A stretch of 64,000 nt of DNA, taken from assembly GCA_025267735.1 (NCBI GenBank), contig CM046293.1, positions 11,370,560-11,434,559 on the forward strand, read 5' to 3'. Under the pieces are notes generated by a model. It ran no database searches. It worked only from the letters and a program-made list of their open reading frames with translations, and was not told the origin of the DNA. This document shows, in pieces, positions 33,286-46,808 of this stretch. The stretch is from Mactra quadrangularis (lineage: Eukaryota; Mollusca; Bivalvia; Venerida; Mactridae). The translations under genes and the position numbers were made by a program. Numbering within the stretch: position 1 is the stretch's first letter; every line of letters starts with the position of its first letter.

Positions 33286-34948
33286 CCAGAGTCCTCACAC
33301 TCGTTAAATACGCACACATATAATAATACATACACATTAACATATATCCCATGCTACTTTAAAATGACTTACAGTCAAGAAATACACTAATGGACAGGTA
33401 CATTTTCCAAATTCTAGGGGAGGAGGGTCCGGACCCCCGACCCCCCCGCTTGATCCGCCTATATGAACCCTACGTTTTAAGCAACTCTTGTAAAAATTGG
33501 GCTGATATAAAAACACTAATATGAGATGGGTGATTTTATTATCAGTAAATATAATTTGTATTATAATTGTTATTTAAAAAATGTTTTACTAACAATTAAA
33601 TCTCCGTTTTGCCATTATATGCTCCTTTTCGCCTAAAAGTCTCCATTTCATATCTTAGCCATGCCAGTTTTAAATGACGTAAATAGGCACATGGAGTTCG
33701 TGCATAATAACTTGTGTAGTTGGTGTGGTTCAGACGACCAAAATATTTAGAAATTACTTTTTAGAGAGCAACTTCTATGAAATAGAATGAGAATTTGAAA
33801 GTTAAAGGTGCAATAATGAAGGATAAAATTCTAGAATTTATTCAATGTCGGATCTGGATATTACGAAGTGTTTGGGTAATTCAGGTAAGTGGTATAATTA
33901 ACAATTGAGAGCCGTCCATGGACAGCGCGCTCGACTATTAGGAGTGCTCTTGTAAACGGAATCAATTATGCAATTCAATTGAGATGAGAAAAATTTAACA
34001 AGAATACTTTCATTGACTGCAGCTGATTTATTTTTTGCAGATCTTCTTACTTAAACATTTTCAATATCAAAGGCTCACAATTTAGAATAGTAAAAATTCA
34101 AGCTAAAGTGATGCAACTTTAAAATTGACTTTCGATGGTAATACCGTAGTCATGTGTGAATATTCAAATTAATCCCTTCAGTAGTTGCCAAGATAAAATG
34201 TTGCATTTAAACTTAACTAAGAATGTTTGTTTGTTTGTATGTAAGGGCCATAATTTAGTATAAATTATTGTTAGTTATATGAAATATAGTATTTAATATC
34301 TAATGGTAAATTTTATCCTACATGATAGAAGTTTCAAATGAAACCCTTTAGAAGTTGCTATGATAAAATGTTGCGCAATAAATCTTAATCAAGAAACAGT
34401 ATTTCAATGTGTGTACAATAGTATCATTGTTATTAGTATACACTTCTCATGTAGAGCCATAAGGTATTAGTTATCCAAAGTAATTGGTTATATCGATTGT
34501 TATTCATTAAAAAACAAAATAAGGTTTCTCTTTTGCAAGAGCCATTTTGACAAAAAATGACATAAAAACAAAACATTAATAAAAAGGTCTTACAACTCAG
34601 AAAATTAAGTTTAATAGTAAAAAACACAGATACATGTTTACAAAAAATATTTGAGCTCTGTGTCGAAAAATTCCGAGTACGAGAAATGATCCGTAGCAAA
34701 AATACCGACGCACATAGAATTCAACAGAAACTAATATACGAAAGTTTTTAGGTCGAAGAGTCCAGTGGGCGAAAATAAAATAGTTCCGTTCTAAAAAGTA
34801 CCGAAATGCGTGGCTTTTATCATCGATTTATTCATTCGAACGCTCTTGGTTTTATCAAAACGAACTTTTTTGCCAGCGATATTGTCCGAACTTTTCGATT
34901 GAGCATAAAAAACCTATACCATACTCCAGAAAAATGTTTCGTCCCTCG
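33286..34948. other. Spacer after unit 5
   Basis: It holds a G/C tract (about 33417-33450), the shared spacer blocks and a truncated conserved block that stops at 34948, where the fold-back element begins. No gene is seen. Confidence 0.55.
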
Positions 34949-35521
34949 CTACACTCACCGCTAAACGTCGCAACACCGCTATAGCAAGAATAAGGTCTCT
35001 ATAGCGCTTGCCTATCTAGATCTAACTCAACTTGACCAAGTTTGAAAGGTGATTCGAAGATGATCAAAATAGACACTGAGATAAAGTTTATGGCCGCGAG
35101 AGTTATTCCATTTGATATTTAAATAGATATTAAAGGTGCAATTACAGTTGCTATGGAACTCAAATCGGTTGCTATGGACAGTATAGTGGATACTTTTGGC
35201 CATAAGGCGATTGACATAAGGTGTAAGAGTCATTGCTATGGACAAGGGGTGGTTGCTAAGGATATGTTGGTGGTTGCTATGAGTCTAAGAGTGGCTGCTT
35301 TGAAGTCATATTTGTCCTATGTAATATTTGTGTGTTGATTAGGCTCGATACTATACCTTCCTACTAAGTGCGACGTTTAGCGGCAAGGTTGCGACGTTTA
35401 ACGGCAGTCGATTTTTTTGCGACGTTTACCGTCAGCGTTGCGACGTTTAACGGCAGGGCGATTGCGACGTTTAGCGGCGGTTGCGTTGTTTAGCGTTAGT
35501 GTTGCGACGTTTAACCTCAGT
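34949..35521 (+). mobile_element. Fold-back element with arrays of TAAACGTCGCA
   Basis: The left end has CCGCTAAACGTCGCAAC once. The right end carries about seven inverted copies of TGCGACGTTTA separated by short variable spacers, at about 35366-35515. Between them lies a second repeat family of five to six GGTTGCTATGGA-like units (about 35145-35300). It interrupts the conserved spacer block at gtccctcg. The frames over it are translations of the repeats and are not called as genes. Confidence 0.65.
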
Positions 35522-35632
35522 TTAGCTTACAAGTAAGTTTTTAACGATGCAGTTTTTTATTCATTTTTTGAATTAATTATTTTAATTACTATTTTAAATG
35601 CCTTCTTTGTAATCAATTTTTAATATCATCGG
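35522..35632. other. Rearrangement junction with templated inserts
   Basis: Immediately after the fold-back element comes a 16-bp piece of intron 2 in inverted orientation (ttagcttacaagtaag). It is followed by 96 bp copied from inside the GCGGACCCCG MITE (matches 27245-27340). The direct duplication of unit 4 then starts at 35633, matching 27941. Confidence 0.65.
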
Positions 35633-35675
35633 CTAACTTTTTACAAATGTTATTAATGTCAAACCTCTATTACAG

Positions 35676-35831
35676 GTTCCAACAAACTCTCAGAATGGAC
35701 AAGAAAAGATAACTCTCCTCAAAGATCAGCCTATGAATACACAGAAAGATATAAGAAAATTAGACAACGTGGATCTGAAATTAGACAAGATATTGTGGAT
35801 GTAATTCAACAGAAAATTAGCGATGTTCAAG
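35676..35831 (+). pseudogene. Orphan gene family, unit 6 (exon 3 only)
   Basis: An isolated 156-nt exon 3 with intact AG and GT borders. No exons 1-2 lie upstream (rearrangement junction), and exon 4 is deleted downstream as in unit 4. The following intron keeps the 31-bp hairpin (35931-36010). Confidence 0.75.
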
Positions 35832-36313
35832 GTAAATTTAATGAAGATTGCTATTAAAAAACTACAGTGCAACCTCTCTCTAAGCAACACCAACTGGGAG
35901 GGCCTAAAATGTGTTGTTGTTCAGAGGTTGCATTCTCGTTCCCAGAGTCTAGTAGGATTCTAAATACTAGCTAGTATTGAGAATCCTTCTAGACTCTGGG
36001 AACGAGAATGAGAGGTTGTTGTTCTGCAGAGGTTTAATTTAATGAAAATTATAACTAAGGGAAATGTCAAATGTACTTGTGATTTTTCTCGTACTTTTTA
36101 TGCGCTAGCTTGTGAAACCAACAAGCTAACGATTCTGATTTAGTAAGCTATGCACATAAAATGCACGTATTTTATGTGAAATTGTAAACCTTTTGTTTAT
36201 TATGGATAGAAGGATATGGCATTGTTTACCGAAGAGTTCCCAAAGGCATCAAAACATAAATTTCTACCCTTAAAGCTGTTACATATATGCAACTAAAATA
36301 CCCCTTTTAGAAG

Positions 36314-37125
36314 TTGCAATGATAAAATGTTGCGCAAAAAATCTTAATCAAGAAACAGTACTCGATTATAGTGATTGTTTCAAGAAAAAATCAATGTGTA
36401 TACAATAGCATCATTGTTATTAGTATACACTGCTCATGTAGACCCATAAGGTATTAGTTATCCAAAGTAATTGGTTATATAGATTTTTATACATAAAAAA
36501 TCAATATAAGGTTTCTCTTTTGCAAGAGCCATTTTGACAAAAAAATGACATAAAAACAAAACATTAATAAAAAAGGTCTTACAACTCAGAAAATTAAGTT
36601 TAATAGAAAAAAAAACCAGATACATGTATACAAAAAAATAGTTGAGCTCTGTGTCGAAAAATTCCAAGTACGAGAAATGATCCGTAGCAAAAATACCGAC
36701 GCACATAGAATTCAACAGAAACTAATTTACGAAAGTTTTTAGGTCGAAGAGTCCAGGGGGCGAAAACAAAAATAGTTCCGTTTTAAAAAGTACCGAAATG
36801 CGTGGCTTTTATCATCGATTTATTTATTCGAACGCTCTTGGTTTTATCAAAACGAACTTTTTTGCCGGCGATATTGTCCGAACTTTTCGATTGAGCATAA
36901 AAAACCTATACCATACCCCAGAAAAATGTTTCGTCCCTCGTTTCGTAACTCAATTCCTGTTATAGGCCCTACCGGCATGTATATGTACGTATCTCGGATC
37001 TGTGTTCGTTTTACTTGTGTGAATTTCTATATTTGTTTGAGGCGAAAGTTTATTACTGCACTTTAATAGTTGTACAAGCATTTAATTGTGTCAGTACTTC
37101 ACATATTACTTTATTGATTGATCTA
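36314..37125. other. Spacer between units 6 and 7
   Basis: Copy of the unit 4/5 spacer; no gene is seen. Confidence 0.55.
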
Positions 37126-37383
37126 TATTGCGTATGGGATAAAATATTGCACATTAAACCACATATTACATACATTAGATTTACTGTATATAAAGTTGTA
37201 TATTGGATATAAAATTGTAAATTGTATAAAAATGTATAGATCTATATGTATAAATAAAAAAATAATGTATATATAGTTAATTATTGTTATAATTTTTTAT
37301 GTTATTGTATTTTTACCACTTTTTTTATTTGGTTTACATTCACAAAGGTATAATTTCTATAATCTAAAGTATGTGCTTTGTAG

Positions 37384-37495
37384 TTGGTTAACAGCTAAAT
37401 CCAGAGATTTAGCCTTTCCAGGACAGTGACTAAGTTGACTGACCGTTATATGACCTATACAATGTGTTGCTATGGCGTTAAACCCAACAAAACAA
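37384..37495 (+). mobile_element. SINE 3'-body fragment upstream of unit 7
   Basis: Copy of the fragment at 29690-29801. Confidence 0.6.
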
Positions 37496-38028
37496 AAAAA
37501 AAATAAGCCTCATCAAATATAAGTATATAATATACAGTCACATATAAGTAATTCGTTTTCTCCAGACTAGTTATTTTGGTGATTTATAAGCACGGAAAAT
37601 ATATAAGGGAGACAATGTCAAATTAAATACGTTTGAAACTGAACTGAACTTATTTGACTCTGTCGTCTACAAATACATGTTGTACTCGTAACATGGTAAT
37701 TAGCGATAATTTTCATTGGTTAAACTGTTACATAGGCACAGAGTCATACAAAGGCCAAGTAATCACTTCTTTTGGTATAACATTTTATTTGTTCAGTCGT
37801 TCTCATATACCATGCCACTTTTTTCATTAACACGACCATCAGAACTGCTTAGTAAATTGTATGACAAATTAAGCAATAGGAACAATCTTAAAGATCGCCG
37901 ATGTTGTTCCGAATGCAAAATTAGACGCAATAAATAATTCACCTCATTATTAAATTATTTTTTAATTTAAAATTGGTCATGGCTATTGATGATGAAATTT
38001 ATGCTGGAAAACACTCAATATTATGATA

Positions 38029-38129
38029 TTTGACGTCCTCTAACGTCATGACGTCAAAAAACGTCACAGTTACGTATGACGTAACAACGTAACGTATACA
38101 ACGTCAGAATCACTATAAAGACATATAAA
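38029..38129 (+). promoter_or_regulatory. CRE-like cluster and TATA box, unit 7
   Basis: The ACGT array is conserved; TATAAA is at 38124-38129. Confidence 0.65.
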
Positions 38130-38192
38130 GCGCTCAAAGCAGCATCATATAAGATATACAGATTTATATTACATAGAGAAATAATAAGAGAA

Positions 38193-40056
38193 ATGCGAAA
38201 ATTGACCGGAAATATTTGTACAGAGTCAGCAAGGAATAGGTAATTGTTTATTTAAAATTCGTCCAACTTTGAGCTTTAAATACAGAATGTTACTTATTAT
38301 AAGCATTTCGTCTGTTTATTGCAACCTTCCTCTAACTCAGATCTTCAAATATTTTCATGAGGTCTATGAAATATTTTCAATTCTATTATATTTTGATACA
38401 GAAATCCGTTGCGTAATAGTCAAGTGTGACTGAGACGACGTAAAATGTAGATGTAGAAAATGGTAATGAAATAATATCTATGTTTTAATTTTGAAGACGA
38501 TTCTGCAGATTGTTATTGTTAAAGTCATATTTAAAGTGAAATAAAAATCAACGCTAAATTACAGCATGCTTAGTGTAGGTTATCATACATGTTTTTTGTT
38601 TTTAAACTTTTGACTTAATTAGATATATTTTTACATTTATCTATTTTCAGAGATTTCAGTTCTAAGAATATTACGACAACAACTGAGAAAAGAAAGTGGA
38701 AACCAAACAAATATATTGTATTTAATAATGTTGACAGTTCTAGATCTATTTTTTCAACAAAACAAACCATCACTGGTGAGTTTTAACACAGCCTTATGTG
38801 GGCTGATTTACGCCATGTCGCATTATCGTCCCGTAGGCTTCACACTAAAACACAAAATACGACAAAATCGTCTTCATGTTGTATCGCACTGCAAACACAT
38901 TAATGCGACATTTTTTACGAAAGTACGACACTTTTTCATGTCTTGTTATTGTCTTAGTTTTGTCGCATCTTAGTGTTTTAGTCTCAGATCCTGCGACCTG
39001 CAATCGTGCCAGCGATCTGTGTAATTGTCTTCGCTTATGAACAAAATACAAGTCAAGTTCATACAAATCGTATAAAACATCAATACATTAACATTGTATT
39101 TTCAATCATCACTATCTTGTAAGCAAACATTTTACAAATGTTATTAACGTCAAACATCTATTGCAGATTCCAACAAAATCTCAGAATGGACAAGAAAAGA
39201 TAACTCTCCCCAAAGATCAGCCTATGAATACACAGAAAGATATAAGAAAATTCGACAACATGAATCTGAAATTAGACAAGATATTATGAATGTAATTCAA
39301 CAGAAAATTAGTTGCACTAACTTAGTTGCAATTGTACGTGGGCAAGTTGAAAAAAACTTGAAATTACACATATCTGATTACTGTTACATGTATATAAAAC
39401 AGTTAAATATCATTAAGCTAATGATTTTCACTTAAAAAACTATTGTGTTCTATTTTTATTTTCTAGACCATACAACAAAGGCAAGAGGTTCCAAAAGACG
39501 CTTGGAAGAAAACACTGATGATTGTAATGATGATTGCAAAGTTAAGAAAATGGTGGCAAATGATGATAATAAAGTCAAAGTGAATGTCAATGCACACGAA
39601 AACATCGCGATTAAAAACCAATCACATACTGATGAGAATAATAAAAAGAGAAAGTCTAATGAAGACGCTGATACAGTAAGCGAAATGAAAAGACCAAAGA
39701 TCAAGTTTCGACTGGGCACAGAAAACCCACCCACAAGTATCCCTGAAGTGCCGAAAAAACATTTAAATGAGGTTCAAGAGTGCTCCAACTCATGTGTATG
39801 TAAAACAGGACCTAGTGTAAAACCAAAGCCAATTTCACGAAGAGGTGAACAACCAGAAAAGCCATTGTACCAAAAGTTACTACAGAGGCGCCTTCTCAGC
39901 ACAGTTAACATGGTGTTCCATAATTGTTGTTCATTGAAATATTGTGAGAAATGGTGTGAAAAGAGAATATCCGCTGATATGTTAGAAAATGGTTTTGATA
40001 AGTCTAACTTGAGAGTGGATTACTTCAGCTGGGACAATATGAACAAAACAAGATGA
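38193..40056 (+). pseudogene. Orphan gene family, unit 7 (duplicate of unit 5)
   Basis: The exons are 38193-38239, 38651-38775, 39167 to about 39311 and 39467-40056. It shares with unit 5 the lost first ATG and the deletion that removes the exon 3 donor. It adds its own 1-nt loss near 40032 (tgggacaat against tggggacaat), which ends the frame at WDNMNKTR. The poly(A) candidate is at 40221-40226. Confidence 0.75.
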
Positions 40057-40329
40057 CGAAATCAAGGATGACGTAGACAACAACGATGATTGGTTCTGGT
40101 GAACCATTTATCATCTTACTATATTTTATTCATTTATAGTCCATTAATTGATGAAATGCAAATGGCAATTTATCAACTTAATATTTGGTTTGTCAAGTAC
40201 AGGCGTTTATTTTCTAAACTATTAAAAACTATGTATACGCACATGTATACCTGCATGTAAAAAACAAAATGTCTTTGTTTTAATTATTGTTTATAGTAAA
40301 ATCTGAGTTCTATGTCCGTGTCTTAAAGG

Positions 40330-40985
40330 TTCACGGTCAGGATTTCGAATCAAGTGTCCCTAAGGGGTTGCTTGTTAGAGCCTCACCTGGAATGGTTATA
40401 CCCTTCCATGGAAATTTGACAATGTTGATTTTCCTCCATTGATTTGATACAACAACAACCTTTATTGCTCTAAACATACAACATGTTTATAGCAAACAGA
40501 ATGAAATTTATTATAAACAGACATACGAAAAAAAGAAAGAAATTTAAATGAATCCCACGGTGATCACCCACATATTTATATAACCCATAGCAAAAATATG
40601 CAATTATGGTCAAATAAAATGAAGAAACATGCCCTTCATACAAGTTTAGGGCTAAATATTTTGTTTGTATTGTATAAAGATATTATATACAGCCTAGACT
40701 GGTAAAAAATATCACATTTACATGGTCAATTTAAATCTGAAGGCACGCCTTTGCAGGATCTGTACTAAACATTTTCACCCAATCAATGCTTAGCCCGTTT
40801 TAAAAAAGGAAACATAGTGTACATAATATTATGTATAATATAATGGAAAAGATGTCGAACGTTTGGAAGGGTTAGTTAGTCTTGGTTATAGACAAAGGTC
40901 CAGGAAATCTAGGTTAGGTGAGCTTGCCTCAGTAAAATGACAATAATGTTTTTCGACACGGCGTTAAACCCACTGGCACCAGAGT
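40330..40985 (+). mobile_element. SINE split by a LINE 3' end, downstream of unit 7
   Basis: Copy of the arrangement at 32650-33285. Confidence 0.65.
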
Positions 40986-42778
40986 CCTCACACTCGTTAA
41001 ATACGCACACATATAATAATACATACACATTAACATATATCCCATGCTACTTTAAAATGACTTACAGTCAAGAAATACACTAATGGACAGGAAAATTTTC
41101 CAAAATCTAGGGGGGGGGAGGGTCCGGACCCCCGACCCCCCCGCTTGATCCGCCTATATGAACCCTACGTTTTAAGCAACTCTTGTAAAAATTGGGCTGA
41201 TATAAAAACACTAATATGAGATGGGTGATTTTATTATCAGTAAATATAATTTGTATTATAATTGTTATTTAAAAAAATGTTTTACTAACAATTAAATCTC
41301 CGTTTTGCCATTATATGCTCCTTTTCGCCTAAAAGTCTCCATTTCATATCTTAGCCATGCCAGTTTTAAATGACGTAAATAGGCACATGGAGTTCGTGCA
41401 TAATAACTTGTGTAGTTGGTGTGGTTCAGACGACCAAAATATTTAGAAATTACTTTTTAGAGAGCAACTTCTATGAAATAGAATGAGAATTTGAAAGTTA
41501 AAGGTGCAATAATGAAGGATAAAATTCTAGAATTTATTCAATGTCGGATCTGGATATTACGAAGTGTTTGGGTAATTCAGGTAAGTGGTATAATTAACAA
41601 TTGAGAGCCGTCCATGGACAGCGCGCTCGACTATTAGGAGTGCTCTTGTAAACGGAATCAATTATGCAATTCAATTGAGATGAGAAAAATTTAACAAGAA
41701 TACTTTCATTGACTGCAGCTGATTTATTTTTTGCAGATCTTCTTACTTAAACATTTTCAATATCAAAGGCTCACAATTTAGAATAGTAAAAATTCAAGCT
41801 AGAGTGATGCAACTTTAAAATTGACTTTCGATGGTAATACCGTAATCATGTGTGAATATTCAAATTAATCCCTTCAGTAGTTGCCAAGATAAAATGTTGC
41901 ATTAGAACTTAACTTAGAATTTTTGTTTGTTTGTATGTAAGGGCCATAATTTAGTATAAATTATTGTTAGTTTTATGAAATATAGTATTTAATATCTAAT
42001 GGTAAATTTTATCCTACATGATAGAAGTTTCAAATGAAACCCTTTAGAAGTTGCTATGATAAAATGTTGCGCAATAAATCTTAATCAAGAAACAGTATTT
42101 CAATGTGTGTACAATAGTATCATTGTTATTAGTATACACTTCTCATGTAGAGCCATAAGGTATTCGTTATCCAAAGTAATTGGTTATATAGATTGTTATT
42201 CATTAAAAAACAAAATAAGGTTTCTCTTTTGCAAGAGCCATTTTGACAAAAAATGACATAAAAACAAAACATTAATAAAAAGGTCTTACAACTCAGAAAA
42301 TTAAGTTTAATAGTAAAAAACACAGATACATGTTTACAAAAAATATTTGAGCTCTGTGTCGAAAAATTCCGAGTACGAGAAATGATCCGTAGCAAAAGTA
42401 CCGACGCACATAGAATTCAACAGAAACTAATATACGAAAGTTTTTAGGTCGAAGAGTCCAGTGGGCGAAAATAAAATAGTTCCGTTCTAAAAAGTACCGA
42501 AATGCGTGGCTTTTATCATCGATTTATTCATTCGAACGCTCTTGGTTTTATCAAAACGAACTTTTTTGCCAGCGATATTGTCCGAACTTTTCGATTGAGC
42601 ATAAAAAACCTATACCATACCCCAGAAAAATGTTTCGTCCCTCGTTTCGTAACTCAGTTCCTGTTATAGGCCCTACCGGCATGTATATGTACGTATCTCA
42701 GAACTGTGTTCGTTTTACTTGTGTGAATTTCTATATTTCTATATTTGTTTGAGGAGAAAGTTTATTACTACACTTTAA
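40986..42778. other. Spacer between units 7 and 8
   Basis: G/C tract (about 41110-41145), shared spacer blocks and the full conserved block (42437-42680). No gene is seen. The source of similarity changes near 42644. Confidence 0.55.
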
Positions 42779-43300
42779 CAATCTCTCATACAGAGTTGTC
42801 GATCTTTACAATGATCTCTATCTCTGTTAACGTCTCGAAAGTAGTCCCAAACACGTGATCGTTTAAAACGATCATGTGACAACTTTTGAATTTTTTCCAT
42901 ACGCAACTGACATTTTGACTAACAGATCACCTTTCTTGTCTTGTAGATGTTCAAAGGCTTGTCGTTGACAGTTCCTTAGCACTAAATTTTTGCCATAATT
43001 TTTAGCAATATCATCTATTGTTGACATTTTAGCGGATGAGTAAAAAAGGCAAATTACTCAGAATAGGGAGACGTTTCACAAGAAAATAGTTCTTGTAAAT
43101 ATAACTCTTTAAAAATTGGATTTCGCCTATAACAAAATTCTATTTCACGTAAAACTTTAAGATAATATATATAAAAGACGAATTACGCATTCGATACAAA
43201 ATCTTAATTGTATTACTATTTTACAAGAATCTTGTAAAACCCGAGACGTTTACAGAGATATAGATCACTGTAAGGATCGACAACTCTGTATGAGAGATTG
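42779..43300. mobile_element. Second copy of the 522-bp long-TIR element
   Basis: Same length and ends as 23623-24144. Confidence 0.7.
42872..43027 (-). pseudogene. Helicase-like fragment, second copy
   Basis: The same 51-codon frame as at 23716-23871, carried along by the segmental duplication. Confidence 0.4.
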
Positions 43301-43616
43301 GCACTTTAATAGTTGCACAACCCTTTAATTGTGTCAGTACTTCACCTATTTTTTTATTGATTGATTTAAAATATGTTTAACTGTTTCACTACTAGTGCAT
43401 TTCATGCAATTCTATATTGCGAATGGGATAAAATATTGCACATTGAACTGCATATTACATACATAAGAATAACTGTATATAAAATTGTATATTGAATATG
43501 AAATTGTAAATAGTATAAAAATGTATAGATCTATATGTATAAATAAAAAATAATGTATATTATAAATAGTTAATTATTGTTATAATTTTTTATGTTGTTG
43601 TATTTTACCAGTTTTT

Positions 43617-45072
43617 GGAACGATGTCCTAAGACATCGTTCCAATGGTAACAAGAAAGTATAAGATTACTCATTTCACGCTTCAACAATTTTCAACATAG
43701 ACAAAGAGGCGTAGTTCAAGCGTGAAACTCATTAACATCTCATTTAAATGTAATACAACGCTGGCTTGTGTTGTCGTTCTTGAAACTCTTCAGGAAAAGG
43801 GAGGTTACTCTCAGGACATACAAATTTTGCAATGGAGACGGGACAACTCAACCCGTAGACAACTCAAACCGTGACAACAGCAATGATTACTTGTTGGAGT
43901 AAAAAGGGCCTACGATGCTTTTGACAATGCCTGTTATATGCGTAGCATAATTACATCATTCGATAGTAATAAACAATATTAAATGATCGTATTATATTAT
44001 GTTACTTATGTCAATACATTAAGGATGATTTTGGTAGTTATTGGGAGCACCGTTCTGTGCATATCTAAAACAAACACGACGTCAACGTTACAAATAAGGC
44101 AGTGGCTAGAGTTACGGTACCGTAACTCTAAACCCAGGTTCTAGAGTTACGGAAGTTCCGTAACTGTAGACAACCCTGCCAGGATTGGCTAGGGTTACGG
44201 AAGTCAAATAACATGCGTACATTGTATATTTCAACTTTTAAACGTCGAAAAACTTGTTTAAATTCATTATTACTCGAAATAAACAAATATTTACCGACGT
44301 GACTTATCCAATTGTTATTACACCCGCCATTTTGGATATGACTAATACACTTACCGAATGTTTAATATACGGCGATATGACGTTGTCGTCTTCCAAGTGT
44401 CACATTAAAGGTTTACTTGAGCGATTTTAAGTTATAGAGTTTGATCATAATTTGGAATGAATATGTATAATTTTGTACGGAATTTTAAGCAAATATTTAT
44501 AGGAAATAGACGATTCTTAGAGTAATTTTAATTGTGAATAAATTGCAAGTGCAAAACGTTAATTTGACTTAAATTTCGTGAACAAAAATGGGAATGTAGC
44601 TTGATGCAAAAGAGCTTAGTACTTGGGGGAAATCCTTAAATGAATTGTTAGAAAGTCGATGTTTTTGTGAAAAAAATTCAGCTTGTCATTCCACACCAAA
44701 TCTTTAAAATTTTAACGAAAATATTAACGATCTCGTTAAAAAATACCCATTGATAACCAAAAATGAGAAGTTGTCAGCTCCTTGTGGTTAAAGAAAATAG
44801 TCCAGAATAATAGTTGGTTTGGTGAGATGGCTGCTGTACATGACCCTAAAATGTGTTGATGAAAATTAATTCTTTGACTGGTTTATTTTGTTTGATAAAG
44901 TAAGATAAACCTTGCCATGAGCAAACCACTTGAGAAGTCTAGTGCTATCCTTCTGTTAAATTCCGTTAATTGATACTTAATACATTATCTTATAGATAAT
45001 GTACATAATTATATATTCTTTAATCAAAAAATAAGTTCAGGACATCGTTCCTCCAGCACTCCAGTGCTTTGA
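43617..45072. mobile_element. Helentron-like element, second copy
   Basis: GGAACGATGTCC palindrome at 43617, terminal hairpin at 45055-45068. It is slightly longer than the first copy because it keeps the 26-bp stretch lost from that copy. Confidence 0.5.
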
Positions 45073-45132
45073 TTTTATTTGGTTTACATTCACAAGGTAT
45101 AATTTCTTTTATCTAAAGTATGCGCTTAGTAG

Positions 45133-45243
45133 TTGGTTAACAGCTAAATCCAGAGATTTAGCCTTTCCAGGAACAGTGACTAGGTTGACTGACCGCCGTT
45201 ATGTGACTTATACAATGTGTTGCTATGGCGTTAAACCCAACAA
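45133..45243 (+). mobile_element. SINE 3'-body fragment upstream of unit 8
   Basis: Copy of the fragment at 25947-26059. Confidence 0.6.
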
Positions 45244-45809
45244 AACAATAAAAGAATAAACTTCATCAAATATAAGTATAGCCATATATAGACAGTCGCA
45301 AATAAGTAATTCGTTTTCTCCAGAGTCGTTATTTTGGAGATTTATAAGCACGGAATTATGTATTGGGGGAAAATGTCAAATGAAATAGGCATGTGCTCGA
45401 AATTAAACTGAATTTATTTTACTCTGCCGTCTACAAATACATTTTGTATTCGTAACATAGTAACTAGATCTATATATAACGATAATTTTCATTGGTTAAT
45501 CTGTTACATAGACACAGAGTCATACAAAAACCAAGTAATCACTTCTTTTGGTATAACATTCTATTTGTTCCGTCGTTCTCATGTAGGCCTACCACGCCAC
45601 TTTTTTCATTCACATGGCCATCAGAACTGCTTAGTAAAAAGTATGACAAATTTAGCAATCAGAACAGTCTCGGAGATCGCCGAGGTTGTTCCGAAAATTG
45701 CAAAATTAGACGCAATAAATAATTCACTTCTTTATTGAATCATTTTTATTTAAATTTAAAATTGGTCATGGCTATTAATGATGAAATTCATGCTGGAGAA
45801 CACTCAATA

Positions 45810-45910
45810 TTTGACGTTCTCTTACGTCATGACGTCAAAAAACGTCACAGTTACATATGACGTAATAACGTAACGTATACAACGTCAGAATCACTATAAC
45901 GACATATAAA
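45810..45910 (+). promoter_or_regulatory. CRE-like cluster and TATA box, unit 8
   Basis: The ACGT array is conserved; TATAAA is at 45905-45910. Confidence 0.65.
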
Positions 45911-45964
45911 GCGCTCAAAGCAGCATCATATAAGAGATACAGATTTATATTACAAGAAGAAATA

Positions 45965-46808
45965 ATGAGAAATATAAGAAAATTGACTGGAAATGTTTGT
46001 ACGGAGTTAGCAAGGAATGGGTAAGTGTTTATTTAAAATAAAAAATGTCAAACCTTTAGCTCTAAATACAGAGTGAAACTTGTTACAAGCATTTCGTCTG
46101 TTTCTTGCAACCCTGCTCTAACTCAGATCTTCAATTTAATTTATGAGGTCTATGAAATATTTTCAATTCTATTATATTTCGATACAGAAAATGGTAATAA
46201 AATAATGTCTTTTTTTTTTAATTTAAAAAACGACGCTACATGTTGTTATTGTTTTAAATAATTTTAAAGCGAAATTAAAATGAACATAAAAATAACGACA
46301 AGCTCAGTGTAGGTTATCATATACAATGTATGTTTTAATTTTTAGAACTTTGGATAGAATCTAGTTTGGCGGACCCCGCTATTGCGCATGCTCGGACGTT
46401 GCATTTTTACAAATTTTGGACGCCATTTTGTTTTTAACGATGCAGTTTTTTATTCATTTTTTGAATTAATTATTTTAATTACTATTTTAAATGCCTTCTT
46501 TGTAATCAATTTTTAATATCATCGGGGGAGTGGGGGCGGCAGCCCCCATAATAACAGTTAATTAGCGACATGTACTTTGCACGTCTGCGCACGCATATTT
46601 ATATTTACTTTCGGGGTCCGCTAAACTAGATGTGTTCCCGAACTTTTGTCTCAATTAGATATAAATAATTTATTTGTTTACAGAGATCAAAGTGTCAAGA
46701 GTGTCACCACAACAACTGAAAAAAGAAAGTGGAACCCAAACAAGTACATAGTGTTTAATGATAATGAAAGTTCTAAATCTAGTTTTTCTTCAAGACATAC
46801 CATCACTG
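45965..46808 (+). pseudogene. Orphan gene family, unit 8 (exons 1-2 only)
   Basis: Exon 1 (45965-46020) and exon 2 (46684-46808) are intact, with proper donors. Intron 2 is cut at about 47053 by the inversion junction, so exons 3 and 4 are absent on this strand. The promoter is intact, so transcripts could run antisense into unit 9. Confidence 0.7.
46352..46639. mobile_element. GCGGACCCCG MITE in intron 1 of unit 8
   Basis: A 288-bp copy of the element at 27167-27454. Confidence 0.7.

Larger units (their letters stand above)
18293..35521 (+). repeat. Left arm of a giant inverted repeat
   Basis: This segment recurs in reverse complement at 47054-64000, in the same order: unit 3 exon 4, composite insertion, helicase-fragment element, Helentron-like element, unit 4, unit 5, fold-back element. 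Paired positions sum to about 82290 in the outer part and about 82607 in the inner part. The roughly 320-bp shift comes mainly from spacer DNA at about 22052-22400 that is missing in the right arm. Exon 4 of unit 3 differs from its mirror by one residue in about 219. Confidence 0.85.
35633..42644 (+). repeat. Direct segmental duplication of 27941-34948
   Basis: All features of 27941-34948 recur at an offset of 7692-7696 bp, including the unit 4 exon 3, the deletion junction, unit 5 (as unit 7) and its SINE/LINE. At 42644 the copy passes into sequence matching 23490-27870 instead of the fold-back element. Confidence 0.8.
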
